Shown: one piece after another, positions 23,990 through 32,460 of the stretch | How the letters are laid out: each line of letters starts with the position of its first letter | Position numbering within the stretch: position 1 is the first letter of the stretch | Source: Phycisphaerales bacterium | GTDB lineage: Bacteria; Planctomycetota; Phycisphaerae; Sedimentisphaerales; Anaerobacaceae | DNA length: 37,561 nt | Assembly (NCBI GenBank): GCA_020352215.1 | Contig: CP070675.1 | Location: 5,704,195 to 5,741,755, forward strand | Reading direction: 5' to 3' | Notes under the pieces: generated by a model | What the model saw: only the letters and a program-made list of their open reading frames with translations | Told to the model about the DNA's origin: nothing | The model's database searches: none | Made by a program: the position numbers and the translations under genes

Positions 23990-25501
23990 GTGGCCAGTAT
24001 ACAAATCAAAAAGAGCAAGCTTCAAGGAATCGGTCGCGTAGGCATTCTATTGGTGGTGCCTGCCATGGTGGGCCTGCTTACGCATACCGTCGGGCTGGAT
24101 CGACAGCAGGTAATCTCGTGTTCTATCTTTATGGTCATTATTATGGCCACACTTCTGTTCTGGAAATTTCGTCTGGCGATTGCCTTCGTCGGTATTGGGG
24201 CGCTGATGGGCAGCAACGTACTGACCTTGCCTGCTTTCCTTCGCGAGTGCAAGCTGGATGTGATTCTCTTCCTGGTCGGCATGATGGTCACAGTTGGGGT
24301 CCTTAAAGAATTGGGTCTGTTCACCTGGATCATCCAATCTGTCATTGGCTTTCCGGGAATGACGGGATCAATGTTCGTGGCTATCACTGTGTTGCTGGGT
24401 GCGCTTATGGCGTGCGCCGTGGATGAAGTGACATCCATTGTCTTTGTTGCCACCTTGATATTCCAGGTCTGTGACACTCTGAAGGTACGTCCCATTCCGT
24501 TTGTGATCATCGCAGTGATGGGGACCAATGTGGGTTCGAGCGGGACTATGTTGGGCAATCCTGTGGGGATCCTGATCGGCCAGAATGCCTCACCTCCTCT
24601 TAGCTTCATAGATTTTCTGACGTGGTCGTTCCCCATCATGGTGGTGGCACTGGCGGTCACGCTGGTAGTCTTGATGTGGTGGTTCCGCAAGGACATTCAG
24701 ATGCTGTCCGAACGTCTGGAGTCGCGGCGCCAATTGGGACTGGGGTTGGGTCCGCTTGTGCAGGTACCTTACCGCCGGGGACTCGCGATTCTGGCAGGCA
24801 TGATTGTGTTCATTGCCTCACATCACCATCTGGAGACACGCCTGGGCTTGGCGCCGAATACGATTCTGATTGTGGCGCCGCTGGTTATCGCCGGGCTTTT
24901 GATGATGTGGCGACATGAGCGGTCGAGGCATTACATCGAAACCGATGTGGAATGGTGGACGCTTCTGTTCTTCATGATGCTTTTTGCCGTAGCGGGCACT
25001 TTGGAGGAGACGCGAGTGACGGAGAGGATTTCCGGTTACTTCCAGCACGTATTTGGCGATCAGCCTATGTTGCTGACGCCAGTGATCATCGGGGTCTCAG
25101 CGATCGGCTCAGCCTTTGTGGACAACATTGTCTTTGCCGCCGTGTTCATACCGGTCGTGGACAAACTTGAACAGACGCCATTGGTCTGGGCGCTGGTCCA
25201 GGGGACTTGCTTGGGGGGCAACATCACGATGATTGGCTCGACGGCTAACATAGTGGCGTTGGGCATGCTGGAGAAGCGATATCGTACCCATATTCACTTT
25301 CTCGAGTGGCTCAAGGTCGGCGCCGTCGTCGGAATACTGTCGTGTCTGATTGCCTGGGGAGGAATTGTGTTGCTATCGCCATATATGCCTACGGTGGAGC
25401 AGCGCCGGCAAAAGGCCACAGCGCACACGGTCGTTCAACCGAACCAGATGGAAGACGCTGAAACGCACGGGACCGAGCCTGACACAAGACAAGATCTCTG
25501 A
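23990..25501 (+). CDS. SLC13/ArsB-NhaD-type ion permease
   Basis: 503 residues from GTG 23990, with GGGAG 6 nt upstream. The start is 3 bp after the regulator gene's stop. It is a polytopic inner-membrane protein with about eleven hydrophobic segments (RVGILLVVPAMVGLLTHTVG near the start, MVGALAVT-like stretches later). Ion-transporter superfamily motifs are visible: MACAVDEVTSIVFVATLIF, GTNVGSSGTMLGNPVGI in the first repeat, and AFVDNIVFAAVFIPVV with GGNITMIGSTANIVALGM in the second. These are the two inverted repeats, each with an Asx-Gly-type hairpin motif. It could carry arsenite, sulfate, dicarboxylates or Na+/H+. The VDE/VDN acidic pair leans towards the ArsB/NhaD side, but the substrate is undecided. 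Its link to the cytochrome operon suggests an ion or substrate exchanger serving respiration. Confidence 0.85.
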   Translation: MASIQIKKSKLQGIGRVGILLVVPAMVGLLTHTVGLDRQQVISCSIFMVIIMATLLFWKFRLAIAFVGIGALMGSNVLTLPAFLRECKLDVILFLVGMMVTVGVLKELGLFTWIIQSVIGFPGMTGSMFVAITVLLGALMACAVDEVTSIVFVATLIFQVCDTLKVRPIPFVIIAVMGTNVGSSGTMLGNPVGILIGQNASPPLSFIDFLTWSFPIMVVALAVTLVVLMWWFRKDIQMLSERLESRRQLGLGLGPLVQVPYRRGLAILAGMIVFIASHHHLETRLGLAPNTILIVAPLVIAGLLMMWRHERSRHYIETDVEWWTLLFFMMLFAVAGTLEETRVTERISGYFQHVFGDQPMLLTPVIIGVSAIGSAFVDNIVFAAVFIPVVDKLEQTPLVWALVQGTCLGGNITMIGSTANIVALGMLEKRYRTHIHFLEWLKVGAVVGILSCLIAWGGIVLLSPYMPTVEQRRQKATAHTVVQPNQMEDAETHGTEPDTRQDL

Positions 25502-25820
25502 ATTGGCTTTCACGGCAATAGTGCCGGTCGCTGCAAAGAGTTCCCTTGTCCACAACGATGGCGTATCTCATGAGTGTTTGTTCCCACGGGCCTCGTGTGC
25601 CTGCATTTTCTGGATTGCCACCGGCCATCAAGGCCGATGTTGGCTCAAGGCTGATGAAGACCCAGCCAGCTCGGCTGTGATTTGCGAAGTGACCAACTTG
25701 GCGCCTTCACGCGACTCCTGCGCCAACGTCGGGGTCGGCGGTGTCGGGCAGAGTTCATCTCCGGTTACGCTGCAAGTCGGCTATGCCAATCATGTCCAAC
25801 GTCTGGGCAGAGCTTCAAAG
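25502..25820 (+). other. Convergent intergenic stretch, 319 bp
   Basis: It lies between the ends of two convergent genes. CGGCC-ATCAA-GGCCG at 25622-25636 could form a short hairpin but no T run follows. No coding frame is convincing. Confidence 0.4.
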
Positions 25821-27119
25821 TCACAGTTGCTTGGCCAACTTTTCCTTCCGCCGGTTTTGAATCCTGAACTGGCGCGGTGTCATCCCCACAAGCTCCTTGA
25901 AAGTACGCGTGAAATAGCTCTGATTGTTGTAGCCAGCCTCAAAACAGATCTCCGTGCAGTTTTGTTCTGTCGCCAACAGTAGTTGTTTGGCCCTTTCTAT
26001 CCTGACACTGGTCAAATAGTCTATGATGGTGACGCCCATTTGCTCCTTGAATATGTGGGCCAAGCGGGAGACGCTCAAGTGTGACGCCTTGGCAATCTCC
26101 GCGAGAGTCAAGGGCTTATCATAGTTGGCGTCGATATAGTTGATCGCCGGCCTGATTTGCGTCAGTTTCTTCCCATCCTGGGAAGAATAGACCAGCTCGA
26201 TGAACTCGTTCAGCGCCGCACTGATCCAAGCGCACAGGTCCTGCTGGTTGTCGATCTGCATCACTTTGTTGACATAGGCCAGATTTTTCTCGAGCATCAC
26301 GTTAATGTCAACTCCGCCCTCCACTGCGGCCCGGTTCAATATGCTCACCAATTCCAGCATCCGCGCCTTGAGCACACCCAAATCGCCTATCGTCTTGAAC
26401 AGTATCGTGCCCAGTATTGAGTTGAGTATTTCCTTGGCGCCGGTCCTGTCGCCGATCTTAACCTTGCCCAGCAGCTCCCGCTCACTCTCCAGAGGATACT
26501 GCCACTCAGTACCCAGCTTCTTTCGTTCCTGAATGAACTCGCCTATTTGTGATTGTTGTTCCGACCGCTGCTGCCGCCATCTGATTACACGGGGGTCGAA
26601 CCCGCCGACTTCGTAGAGCAGATCAAAAAGGAACTCGGCAGCCTTGTGGATTTGTCGTCCCTGAACGATGGGCAGCTGATGTAGCGCCACTACCAGTTGT
26701 TCCTTGTCAACTCGAATGTCCTTCAGCCGCTTCTCGATGTCTTCAATCAAAATCTGCGTCACGGGCTCCCATAAGCATTTGCCGAAGAACATACCGCCCA
26801 GCGTCTTGTCTTTATCCACAACCGGCACACAGACCAGGACTATACCCGCGTGGCAAATACAGATATACGACTGCCCGGTCTCAAGTGCGATTGCAAGGCT
26901 CCTCCGGCGCTCTTTCCTGCATCTTCTCAGGCCCGTTCCACAGCTTTGCACAATTTGGCAGAAATCCGGCACAGAATCGCAGCTGCACATCGTTTCTATC
27001 GGCACGCCCTCGTCGTCCGTTGTCTCCAGTGCAAGCTGGAAGTGTTTGCGTAGAACAGCCTCGATCTTCTCGAATTTCTCTTTGCTCAGCAGTCTTCTCA
27101 ACGCCGGTCTATCAGCCAT
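25821..27119 (-). CDS. PocR-domain AraC-family transcriptional regulator
   Basis: 432 residues from ATG 27119, with GGGGAA 9 nt upstream; a TTG six bases earlier adds two. Residues ~15-175 match a PocR ligand-binding domain, with its cysteine-rich core CSCDSVPDFCQIVQSCGTG, LRRCRKERR and ICICHAGIVLVCVPV. A helical linker follows. Residues ~335-432 are an AraC/XylS DNA-binding domain with both helix-turn-helix units: PLTLAEIAKASHLSVSRLAHIFKEQ and CTEICFEAGYNNQSYFTRTFKE, ending in MTPRQFR. The gene is transcribed away from the secreted alpha/alpha protein gene at 27388. The shared 268-bp gap is a likely regulatory target. PocR domains sense polyols or hydrocarbon-like compounds; the ligand here is unknown. 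Confidence 0.9.
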   Translation of the reverse strand: MADRPALRRLLSKEKFEKIEAVLRKHFQLALETTDDEGVPIETMCSCDSVPDFCQIVQSCGTGLRRCRKERRRSLAIALETGQSYICICHAGIVLVCVPVVDKDKTLGGMFFGKCLWEPVTQILIEDIEKRLKDIRVDKEQLVVALHQLPIVQGRQIHKAAEFLFDLLYEVGGFDPRVIRWRQQRSEQQSQIGEFIQERKKLGTEWQYPLESERELLGKVKIGDRTGAKEILNSILGTILFKTIGDLGVLKARMLELVSILNRAAVEGGVDINVMLEKNLAYVNKVMQIDNQQDLCAWISAALNEFIELVYSSQDGKKLTQIRPAINYIDANYDKPLTLAEIAKASHLSVSRLAHIFKEQMGVTIIDYLTSVRIERAKQLLLATEQNCTEICFEAGYNNQSYFTRTFKELVGMTPRQFRIQNRRKEKLAKQL

Positions 27120-27237
27120 GCCCAACTATTCCCCGAAAAATGCGATTTACGAACCAGCCTTGTCTCATCCCCTCTTTCCGCCAGGTACGGCGCTTTGAGC
27201 TCTGCGGCCCGTGACACCAGGCGGACAGCGACGGTGC

Positions 27238-27243
27238 TATAAT
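27238..27243 (+). promoter_or_regulatory. Extended -10 promoter element in the divergent gap
   Basis: TGCTATAAT carries a perfect TATAAT at 27238-27243 with the extended TGn motif just before it. No good -35 box is seen at 17 nt; a regulator may replace it. It would start near 27250, a leader of about 138 nt for the gene at 27388. Confidence 0.4.
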
Positions 27244-27387
27244 ATTGAATATGCACTGAAGACTGCCTCACCCGTGAATTCCGGCTCGGTCAGCTCTCAC
27301 AAGGACTGTAGACCCAAGCCTCCAACCAAGATATTATGGGTCCACGCTTTGTGCCCAGAAGAAATATCGACCAAAGGAGTGACCTGA

Positions 27388-29250
27388 ATGAGCCATTTCA
27401 GCACCGGGCGAGCAACAATCTTGCTCCTAATCCTTGGCGGGGGCACCATCTGCGCTGCTGCGGATGTATTCTTGTCCCGGCACCAAAAGGCCGGCTTCAT
27501 GAGAGCCCTCGCCGGCCGGCACGCCCGTTACGATCCAGCCGAGAAAATGATTCGTCGCCCGTTCTCCTCGCCGGGCTACCACACGACATTGAAGGGCGGT
27601 TACGTCCACCCGACCCGCGACTCGCTCAACTACGCCGTCGCGTTATTGGACTCAGGTGAGCCCGATCTGCTTGGCCGTGCCGAACAGATCCTCCGTCGCG
27701 TAATCTCACTTCAGGACCAGGAGCCTGACAGCAGAACCTACGGCATCTGGTCCTGGTTTCTCGAAGAACCTTTGGACAAGATGTCACCACCTGATTGGAA
27801 CTGGGCCGACTTCTGCGGCACTCAACTTCTCCAGGTTGCTATCGACCACATGCATCGGCTGGCTGACGATCTGAAGCTCGAGGTCAAGCAATCTATCCTG
27901 CACGCAGCCTATTCCATAAAACGCAGAAACGTAGGCCCGGGCTATACCAACATCGCGCTGATGGGCACGTATGTCACGTTAGTCGCAGGCGAGCTGTTCG
28001 AAGTCGACGAGCTCACAGAATACGGAAAGGCTCGCCTTAAGCGCTTCCACCACTACACTCTCGAACAGGGCTCGTTCCGCGAGTACAACAGTCCTACGTA
28101 CACCGTCGTCGCGATCAAAGAAATCACTCGCATGCTGGGGCATGTCCGCGACCCTGACTCGCAAAAGCTCCTGCGAGATCTGAACCGGCGGGCGTGGTTC
28201 CACGTCGCGCGACGATACCATCCACCGACTCGCCAGTGGGCCGGCCCGCACAGCCGATGCTACCGCACCCTTCTGAGCGATAGCACGCTCGCTTTCATCC
28301 AGAGAGCAACCGGCGATCAAGTCCACCTCGTACCCGAAGGTCTGGCTTTGGAATCGCTCGACGCGCATCGCCTGATCGCTGAATGTCCCTCCGACTTCTT
28401 TCACCACTTCACCGACCCGCCCGAGCGGCGTCTCGAAATCGAAACCTTCGCTAGGGGCGGTGCCGGCGGCCATGACATCATCGGCACGACATACATGCAT
28501 CCCGATTTCACACTGGGTTCGGTCAATATCGGTGACCTGTGGAACCAGAGACGTCCTCTTCTGGCATACTGGAAAACAGAGACCGGCGTAGCCGCAATGC
28601 GATTGCGATGTTTGCACGACGGCTACGATTACGCCTCTGCCAGCCTCTTCGCAGTTCAGGACAAGGCTGACATACTTGGTGCCGTCGTTTTCGCCACGGA
28701 CCGCGGCGACACACACATTTCGCTCGACCGCATCAAGGACGCCACAATCAAAGCCAAAGACCTGCGCCTGCGACTGCAATTCGAAGGCGCAACCGATGAC
28801 ATAGAACTGCCTTCGCGAGCCAAAGTCGGTGAAGCAGTCTGCCTCTCGGCTGGCCGAGTTACATGTGCATTCCACGTGCCGCATGCCGCCTTTGAAGAAA
28901 GGGCCATCGAGATGCAAACGGGCCAGGATGATGAAACTCTCTACATCGATGTCGTTTTATACACCGGCCCGGAGCGCGATCTTAACTTCGCCAAAATATC
29001 TGAAGCCGCCGCCATCTTCGCTCTCTCCGTTCGACAGATGCCTCCCCCTCAGCATTTAACCCCCCAATTCAATTTCGGGGTCTCATCCGCCGCCGGCGCG
29101 ATCACCGCCGTCTGGAAAAGGAACGACCGTACCGATATGACCCTGACCATCCCTGCCAGACCCACCCGTACAAGAGATCAGCAGAGCATCGCTCGTGCCG
29201 AATTTGGCAGTGATCATCCCTGGAAAGCTGGAAATCGGCGACCCAAATAG
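27388..29250 (+). CDS. Secreted alpha/alpha-toroid protein, possible polysaccharide lyase
   Basis: 620 residues, start ATG 27388 with AAGGAG 8 nt upstream. A signal peptide covers residues 1-25 (ILLLILGGGTICAAA). The first ~330 residues are helix-rich, of the kind forming an alpha/alpha barrel, and the rest is beta-rich, as in heparinase II/III-like and other lyases with a toroid-plus-sandwich build. Conserved-looking segments are DWNWADFCGTQLL, YTNIALMGTYVT (186-197), REYNSPTYTVVAI (231-243), HSRCYRTLLSD and RGGAGGHDIIGTTYMHPDF. Asn, Tyr and His in these would suit lyase catalysis, but I cannot assign a family. The EYNSPTY motif recurs in uncharacterised toroid proteins. The divergent PocR-AraC gene probably regulates it. 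It is exported; the substrate is unknown. Confidence 0.78.
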   Translation: MSHFSTGRATILLLILGGGTICAAADVFLSRHQKAGFMRALAGRHARYDPAEKMIRRPFSSPGYHTTLKGGYVHPTRDSLNYAVALLDSGEPDLLGRAEQILRRVISLQDQEPDSRTYGIWSWFLEEPLDKMSPPDWNWADFCGTQLLQVAIDHMHRLADDLKLEVKQSILHAAYSIKRRNVGPGYTNIALMGTYVTLVAGELFEVDELTEYGKARLKRFHHYTLEQGSFREYNSPTYTVVAIKEITRMLGHVRDPDSQKLLRDLNRRAWFHVARRYHPPTRQWAGPHSRCYRTLLSDSTLAFIQRATGDQVHLVPEGLALESLDAHRLIAECPSDFFHHFTDPPERRLEIETFARGGAGGHDIIGTTYMHPDFTLGSVNIGDLWNQRRPLLAYWKTETGVAAMRLRCLHDGYDYASASLFAVQDKADILGAVVFATDRGDTHISLDRIKDATIKAKDLRLRLQFEGATDDIELPSRAKVGEAVCLSAGRVTCAFHVPHAAFEERAIEMQTGQDDETLYIDVVLYTGPERDLNFAKISEAAAIFALSVRQMPPPQHLTPQFNFGVSSAAGAITAVWKRNDRTDMTLTIPARPTRTRDQQSIARAEFGSDHPWKAGNRRPK

Positions 29251-29472
29251 TCAATCATCGATTACGCATAACCAGTAGCAAAGGCCTAACCCCGAAGACC
29301 AAAGACTTCCTGCGCCTCCCCCCAGCAAATTGACGAGCAAAATGAATCAAGGTTGACGCTGAGTCCCGATCTCATTCGTCGGGAATCACTGATAGATACA
29401 GTCTATTGGAATGGCTGGTAGCGGAGGTACTACATCCGAAGAAAGTGCCGCATACGGTTTCCATCGGAGCAA

Positions 29473-30747
29473 TTAGGGCCCGACGTTCAACGGCTTTATC
29501 AGGACCTCTTTGACGACAATCTTCATTGGCCCAAACTCCGCTCCCGGATGAACCTGAAAGCCTATCTTCCCGGAATCCGTCGTATCGTCATCCACATTGG
29601 CAACCTGCCTGCCATTAAGCCAGATCTTGATATTTCTCCCCTGTGCCCGAACCTTCATTGTGTTCCAGCCCGTGCGATTGACAAGCTCTTTGTCGGTATT
29701 CATCGCCAGAAACATCTTGCCCGGACAATAAAGCGTGCCGGAATAGCACACGGGGTCCTTCCATTCCAGGATATCCGCCTGATAGGCCTTGCCCGGCGAC
29801 TGGAAGCGGAACCACACACCGCTGTTGCAGGGCCATTCCGCACGATAGGTGGCGATCAGTTCAAAATCGCTGTAAGATGCAGTTGTGAACAGGTCCCCTG
29901 GTGCGTTGTTCCGCCCCTGGGTGCCGATCAGCTGCCCGTTTTCGACTGTCCAGCTTGCGTTGCCGGTAGCCTCCCAGCCGGAGAGGTTCTCGCCGTTAAA
30001 CAGCGCCACGAATCCGTTCTTGGTCCGGCCGCTTTCGCCCATCAGTTCCGCGACCTTGGGTTCGATGGCTTGTGCCCATATCTTGTAGCCGGCTTCGTTG
30101 GGATGCAGATGGTCGGGCATGATCTCCTTCGACAAAGAGCCATCTTCGCCCAGGAACTTGTCGTTGATGTCCAGGTAGTGAATCATCTTACCGTCGGCTA
30201 TCTTCGAGGCCAGCAGGGAGGCCTCGGCGTTCTTCTGACGCTGAGCCGATGGCTCGGGGCCGCGCGGAAAGATGGCGAGGATGAGTATCCTCGTCTTGGG
30301 GCATTTCGTGCGGAGCCTGTTACAGATGGCGACAATGCCGTCGGCGATTTCCTCGGCGGTGTTGTCATTGCCGTTGGAGTTGTTAGTGCCGATCATGAGC
30401 ACCGCAAGCTTGGGCGATATGCCCTCCAGGTGGCCGTTGTCGAGTCGCCACAACACGTGCTGGGTCCGGTCGCCGCCGAAGCCCATATTAACGGCATTTC
30501 GCGGGGCGTAGTACTGATCCCAGTACTTCTTTCCTCCGCCTTCCCAGCCGTGCGTAATCGAATCACCGATAAAGAGCAAATCGACATTGCCATGTTTGAC
30601 CCGTTCGTTGACGGCGTCGTTGCGCAGGGTCCACCAACTATGCCGATGGGCCGGTGAAACGGCGGAGTGCTGCTTCGCTTCGGCAATCAGGCCCTGGCCA
30701 AACAATATCCAAACAATGAGACATACGGTGACAAATCTGCCCTTCAT
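29473..30747 (-). CDS. Secreted SGNH/GDSL esterase fused to a DUF1080 domain
   Basis: 424 residues, start ATG 30747 with AGGAGA 8 nt upstream. A signal peptide covers residues 1-24. Residues ~35-235 are an SGNH hydrolase with all four blocks: GDSITHG (Ser63), GFGGDRT (Gly91), GTNNS (Asn122) and DHLHPNE (Asp212/His215). Residues ~246-420 are a DUF1080/3-keto-glycoside hydrolase-type beta-sandwich starting FVALFNGENLSGWE. The fusion suggests deacetylation coupled to carbohydrate binding or hydrolysis outside the cytoplasm. The gene is convergent with the toroid protein gene, whose stop lies 222 bp away. This places two secreted carbohydrate-active proteins side by side. All catalytic residues are present. 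Confidence 0.9.
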   Translation of the reverse strand: MKGRFVTVCLIVWILFGQGLIAEAKQHSAVSPAHRHSWWTLRNDAVNERVKHGNVDLLFIGDSITHGWEGGGKKYWDQYYAPRNAVNMGFGGDRTQHVLWRLDNGHLEGISPKLAVLMIGTNNSNGNDNTAEEIADGIVAICNRLRTKCPKTRILILAIFPRGPEPSAQRQKNAEASLLASKIADGKMIHYLDINDKFLGEDGSLSKEIMPDHLHPNEAGYKIWAQAIEPKVAELMGESGRTKNGFVALFNGENLSGWEATGNASWTVENGQLIGTQGRNNAPGDLFTTASYSDFELIATYRAEWPCNSGVWFRFQSPGKAYQADILEWKDPVCYSGTLYCPGKMFLAMNTDKELVNRTGWNTMKVRAQGRNIKIWLNGRQVANVDDDTTDSGKIGFQVHPGAEFGPMKIVVKEVLIKPLNVGP

Positions 30748-30824
30748 CCTTCGTTCTCCTAAACTAAGATTTCAATTTGATGCCCACGCGGCTAAGCTGA
30801 TGAACCTTAACGGAGCGCTCAGCC

Positions 30825-30830
30825 ATTATA
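30825..30830 (-). promoter_or_regulatory. Putative -10 element of the SGNH gene
   Basis: TATAAT (complement of 30825-30830) lies about 78 nt before ATG 30747. No -35 match is seen at the usual distance, so an activator or weak promoter is possible. Confidence 0.3.
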
Positions 30831-31491
30831 CGCTGTCGGGAGACTAAGAGTAAGGAGAAATCGCCGGACTCCTTCACCCAAAAGCATGAGCCACATCTCC
30901 GTGCTGAGTCTGCGCACCTGCTCGTTCGCACAAGGACATGCTTGTGACGCATGCCCGTCGGTACCAGAATGACCATTGCTTTTGACGAGTTGCCTCTGCG
31001 AGCGATGTGGCGGGGGGGGTATTGCGGCACGAGGCTGCTAAAGAGACGGAGGTTGTCGCTCTGAAGTCGGCGCGAACTGACAGACCTCACGCGGCTTCAA
31101 GCTGCTGCGGTCAAGAGCCATGTTGGTAAGCGTTGGGGAAACGGCGTTAAAGATGCGGCAGCTCATGGAGAGACGCAGGGAGGCTGGAGGTAGCGGATAT
31201 CTGCTTCCGTCCGCTTCAGGGGTCGACCCTCGAGAGAACGCCTGATATGGGCCCTATGAGGTGGCATACGCACGTGCGGTGGGGCGACTGGATGTGAGGT
31301 TCCTTGGCCTGTCCGGCGTGTCGGAGTCCATTAAGAGTCAATTGGCGGATGGGGGATTTCGAGGAGGCGAGGAAGGCGGAAGACTGCGAAAGTGATAAGC
31401 GACAACCGTTTGCGGAGGAGCCCGGTTGCATGAGTGGTTGTGCACAGGTAAGTAGTCGCCCTGTATTCCAGCCACAGCCGGGTGAAAATAG

Positions 31492-31521
31492 TTGACACGG
31501 AGACTGGCAGACTGGTATACT
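31492..31521 (+). promoter_or_regulatory. Promoter of tRNA-Asp
   Basis: A perfect TTGACA (31492-31497) and TATACT (31516-31521) are separated by 18 nt. The start site would be about 13 nt before the mature tRNA at 31541. This is the strongest promoter in the window, as expected for a tRNA gene. Confidence 0.75.
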
Positions 31522-31540
31522 GCCGGCGTTGGTAAGATTC

Positions 31541-31614
31541 GGGGCCGTAGCTCAATTGGTTAGAGCATCGGACTGTCGATCCGAAGGTTGAGGGTTCGAG
31601 TCCCTTCGGCCTCG
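31541..31614 (+). tRNA. tRNA-Asp (anticodon GTC)
   Basis: A 74-nt cloverleaf without an encoded CCA. The acceptor stem GGGGCCG (31541-31547) pairs with CGGCCTC (31607-31613) with one G-T pair; the discriminator is G. The D arm is GCTC/GAGC (31550-31553/31563-31566). The anticodon stem is TCGGA/TCCGA with loop CTGTCGA, anticodon GTC at 31575-31577. The T stem GAGGG/CCCTT surrounds TTCGAGT. All identity elements for aspartate fit. Confidence 0.97.
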
Positions 31615-31656
31615 TTGTGCAAACCGCTGATGATAAAGTGCTTGCGGGAAATGGTC

Positions 31657-31803
31657 TGTTGGGCGAGATTCCCCCCGGGCCAAGAGTTTATCAAAAGTTT
31701 GCTCTTGCAGATCGGAACCGACCCCGACCTGCGACTTTTGGTGGAGCGCTGGTCGCGGCTTTCTGAGGAACTAAGACGGGCGATTGTGAAAATGGTATGG
31801 TGA
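31657..31803 (+). pseudogene. Possible relic of an integrase C-terminal tail behind tRNA-Asp
   Basis: An open frame ending at TGA 31801-31803 reads DPDLRLLVERWSRLSEELRRA then IVKMVW. This resembles the short C-terminal helix pair (xLxxLVxxWPxLPExxRxxIxxMV) I recall at the end of planctomycete site-specific integrases. The upstream part of the frame is only the read-through of the tRNA, and no catalytic domain is present. A fragment beside a tRNA 3' end fits a decayed element once inserted there. The match is from memory and short. Confidence 0.3.
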
Positions 31804-31872
31804 ACAGCCGCAAACGGCCGCAAGTCGTGCTCACAGCCCTGTTCTGGTCTGAACCTGCAAATACGTGCCCCA

Positions 31873-32460
31873 CTACCCAAGCCAGTTCTTGAAGAATGCA
31901 TAGGCCCCGGTGTTCATCATGACTGGCCCTAAATCCTTGCCGAGTTCTAAAATCTGCTTTGCTGCTTCCTTGAGTTGACCATTGGCAAAGGCTTCGATCG
32001 CACCGCCGATCACGTCGAGTGCCTTCTCCTTGGCCACTTCTGGTAGGCCCTTGCTTTTCGTAATGGCTTTCTGTAACTCAATGGCTTTTTGAATGTGTTC
32101 GATGTGTACGCTTGCACCGCGAGTTGCCACAACGCTGCCGGGCTCAGCGTGTACAGTGTCCCCTACTCTATCGACAGTTCCTGCCAACAACAGCATTTGA
32201 AGACGGTTGTTATCGAGCGCTTGCGCCAAGAGAGTAGACAGACGGCATTTGTCAGCTTCCAGACGCCTGATGTACTCAGGATATATCTTCGTCACTTCAG
32301 CCAGAGCTGGCTCTTTGTGTTCTTCCTGTTGGACGGTGAATTTGATCGATGGTGCCAGGCCCCGAGCACTAGTTGCGTCGATCTTGACATCAAACTCCGG
32401 GTGTTTCTCCCGGATCGACTCCACGACGCGGTCCACTATCAGTGGGTCGATAGGGGACAT
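31873..32460 (-). CDS. C-terminal fragment of a frameshifted pentapeptide-repeat gene
   Basis: 195 residues from an internal ATG at 32460. The same frame stays open upstream to a TAA just before 32560 and reads KDRDLQPGEFERIYETLSTI then EYLFENG before MSPIDPLIVDRVVESIRE. It is therefore the continuation of the pentapeptide-repeat protein encoded just upstream in another frame. The part seen here has a globular start, a central predominantly helical stretch (PEYIRRLEADKCRLSTLLAQ), a short beta segment, and a helical end (AIEAFANGQLKEAAKQILEL). I recognise no catalytic motif. If ribosomes start at 32460 or nearby it might be made separately, but no good Shine-Dalgarno is evident. The function is unknown. 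Confidence 0.7.
   Translation of the reverse strand: MSPIDPLIVDRVVESIREKHPEFDVKIDATSARGLAPSIKFTVQQEEHKEPALAEVTKIYPEYIRRLEADKCRLSTLLAQALDNNRLQMLLLAGTVDRVGDTVHAEPGSVVATRGASVHIEHIQKAIELQKAITKSKGLPEVAKEKALDVIGGAIEAFANGQLKEAAKQILELGKDLGPVMMNTGAYAFFKNWLG

Larger units (their letters stand above)
30748..31540 (+). other. Intergenic stretch of 793 bp, no gene recognised
   Basis: It carries the upstream region of the SGNH gene and of tRNA-Asp. An open stretch without a start (31246-31395) is too short and featureless to call. A run of eight G lies near 31011. I see no RNA gene other than the tRNA at its right edge. Confidence 0.5.

Noticed and set aside
27979..28917. Long minus-strand frame (312 codons) opposite the toroid protein gene
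   Set aside because: It mirrors a well-supported secreted protein gene with SD and signal peptide; its product has no domain and odd composition.
29548..30657. Long plus-strand frame (369 codons) opposite the SGNH-DUF1080 gene
   Set aside because: The minus frame carries all SGNH blocks, a signal peptide and a good SD; the plus frame is an antisense shadow.
31588..31656. Protein start MRVRVPSASL reading through the tRNA
   Set aside because: It is the T arm of tRNA-Asp read as codons; only the end of that frame looks protein-like.
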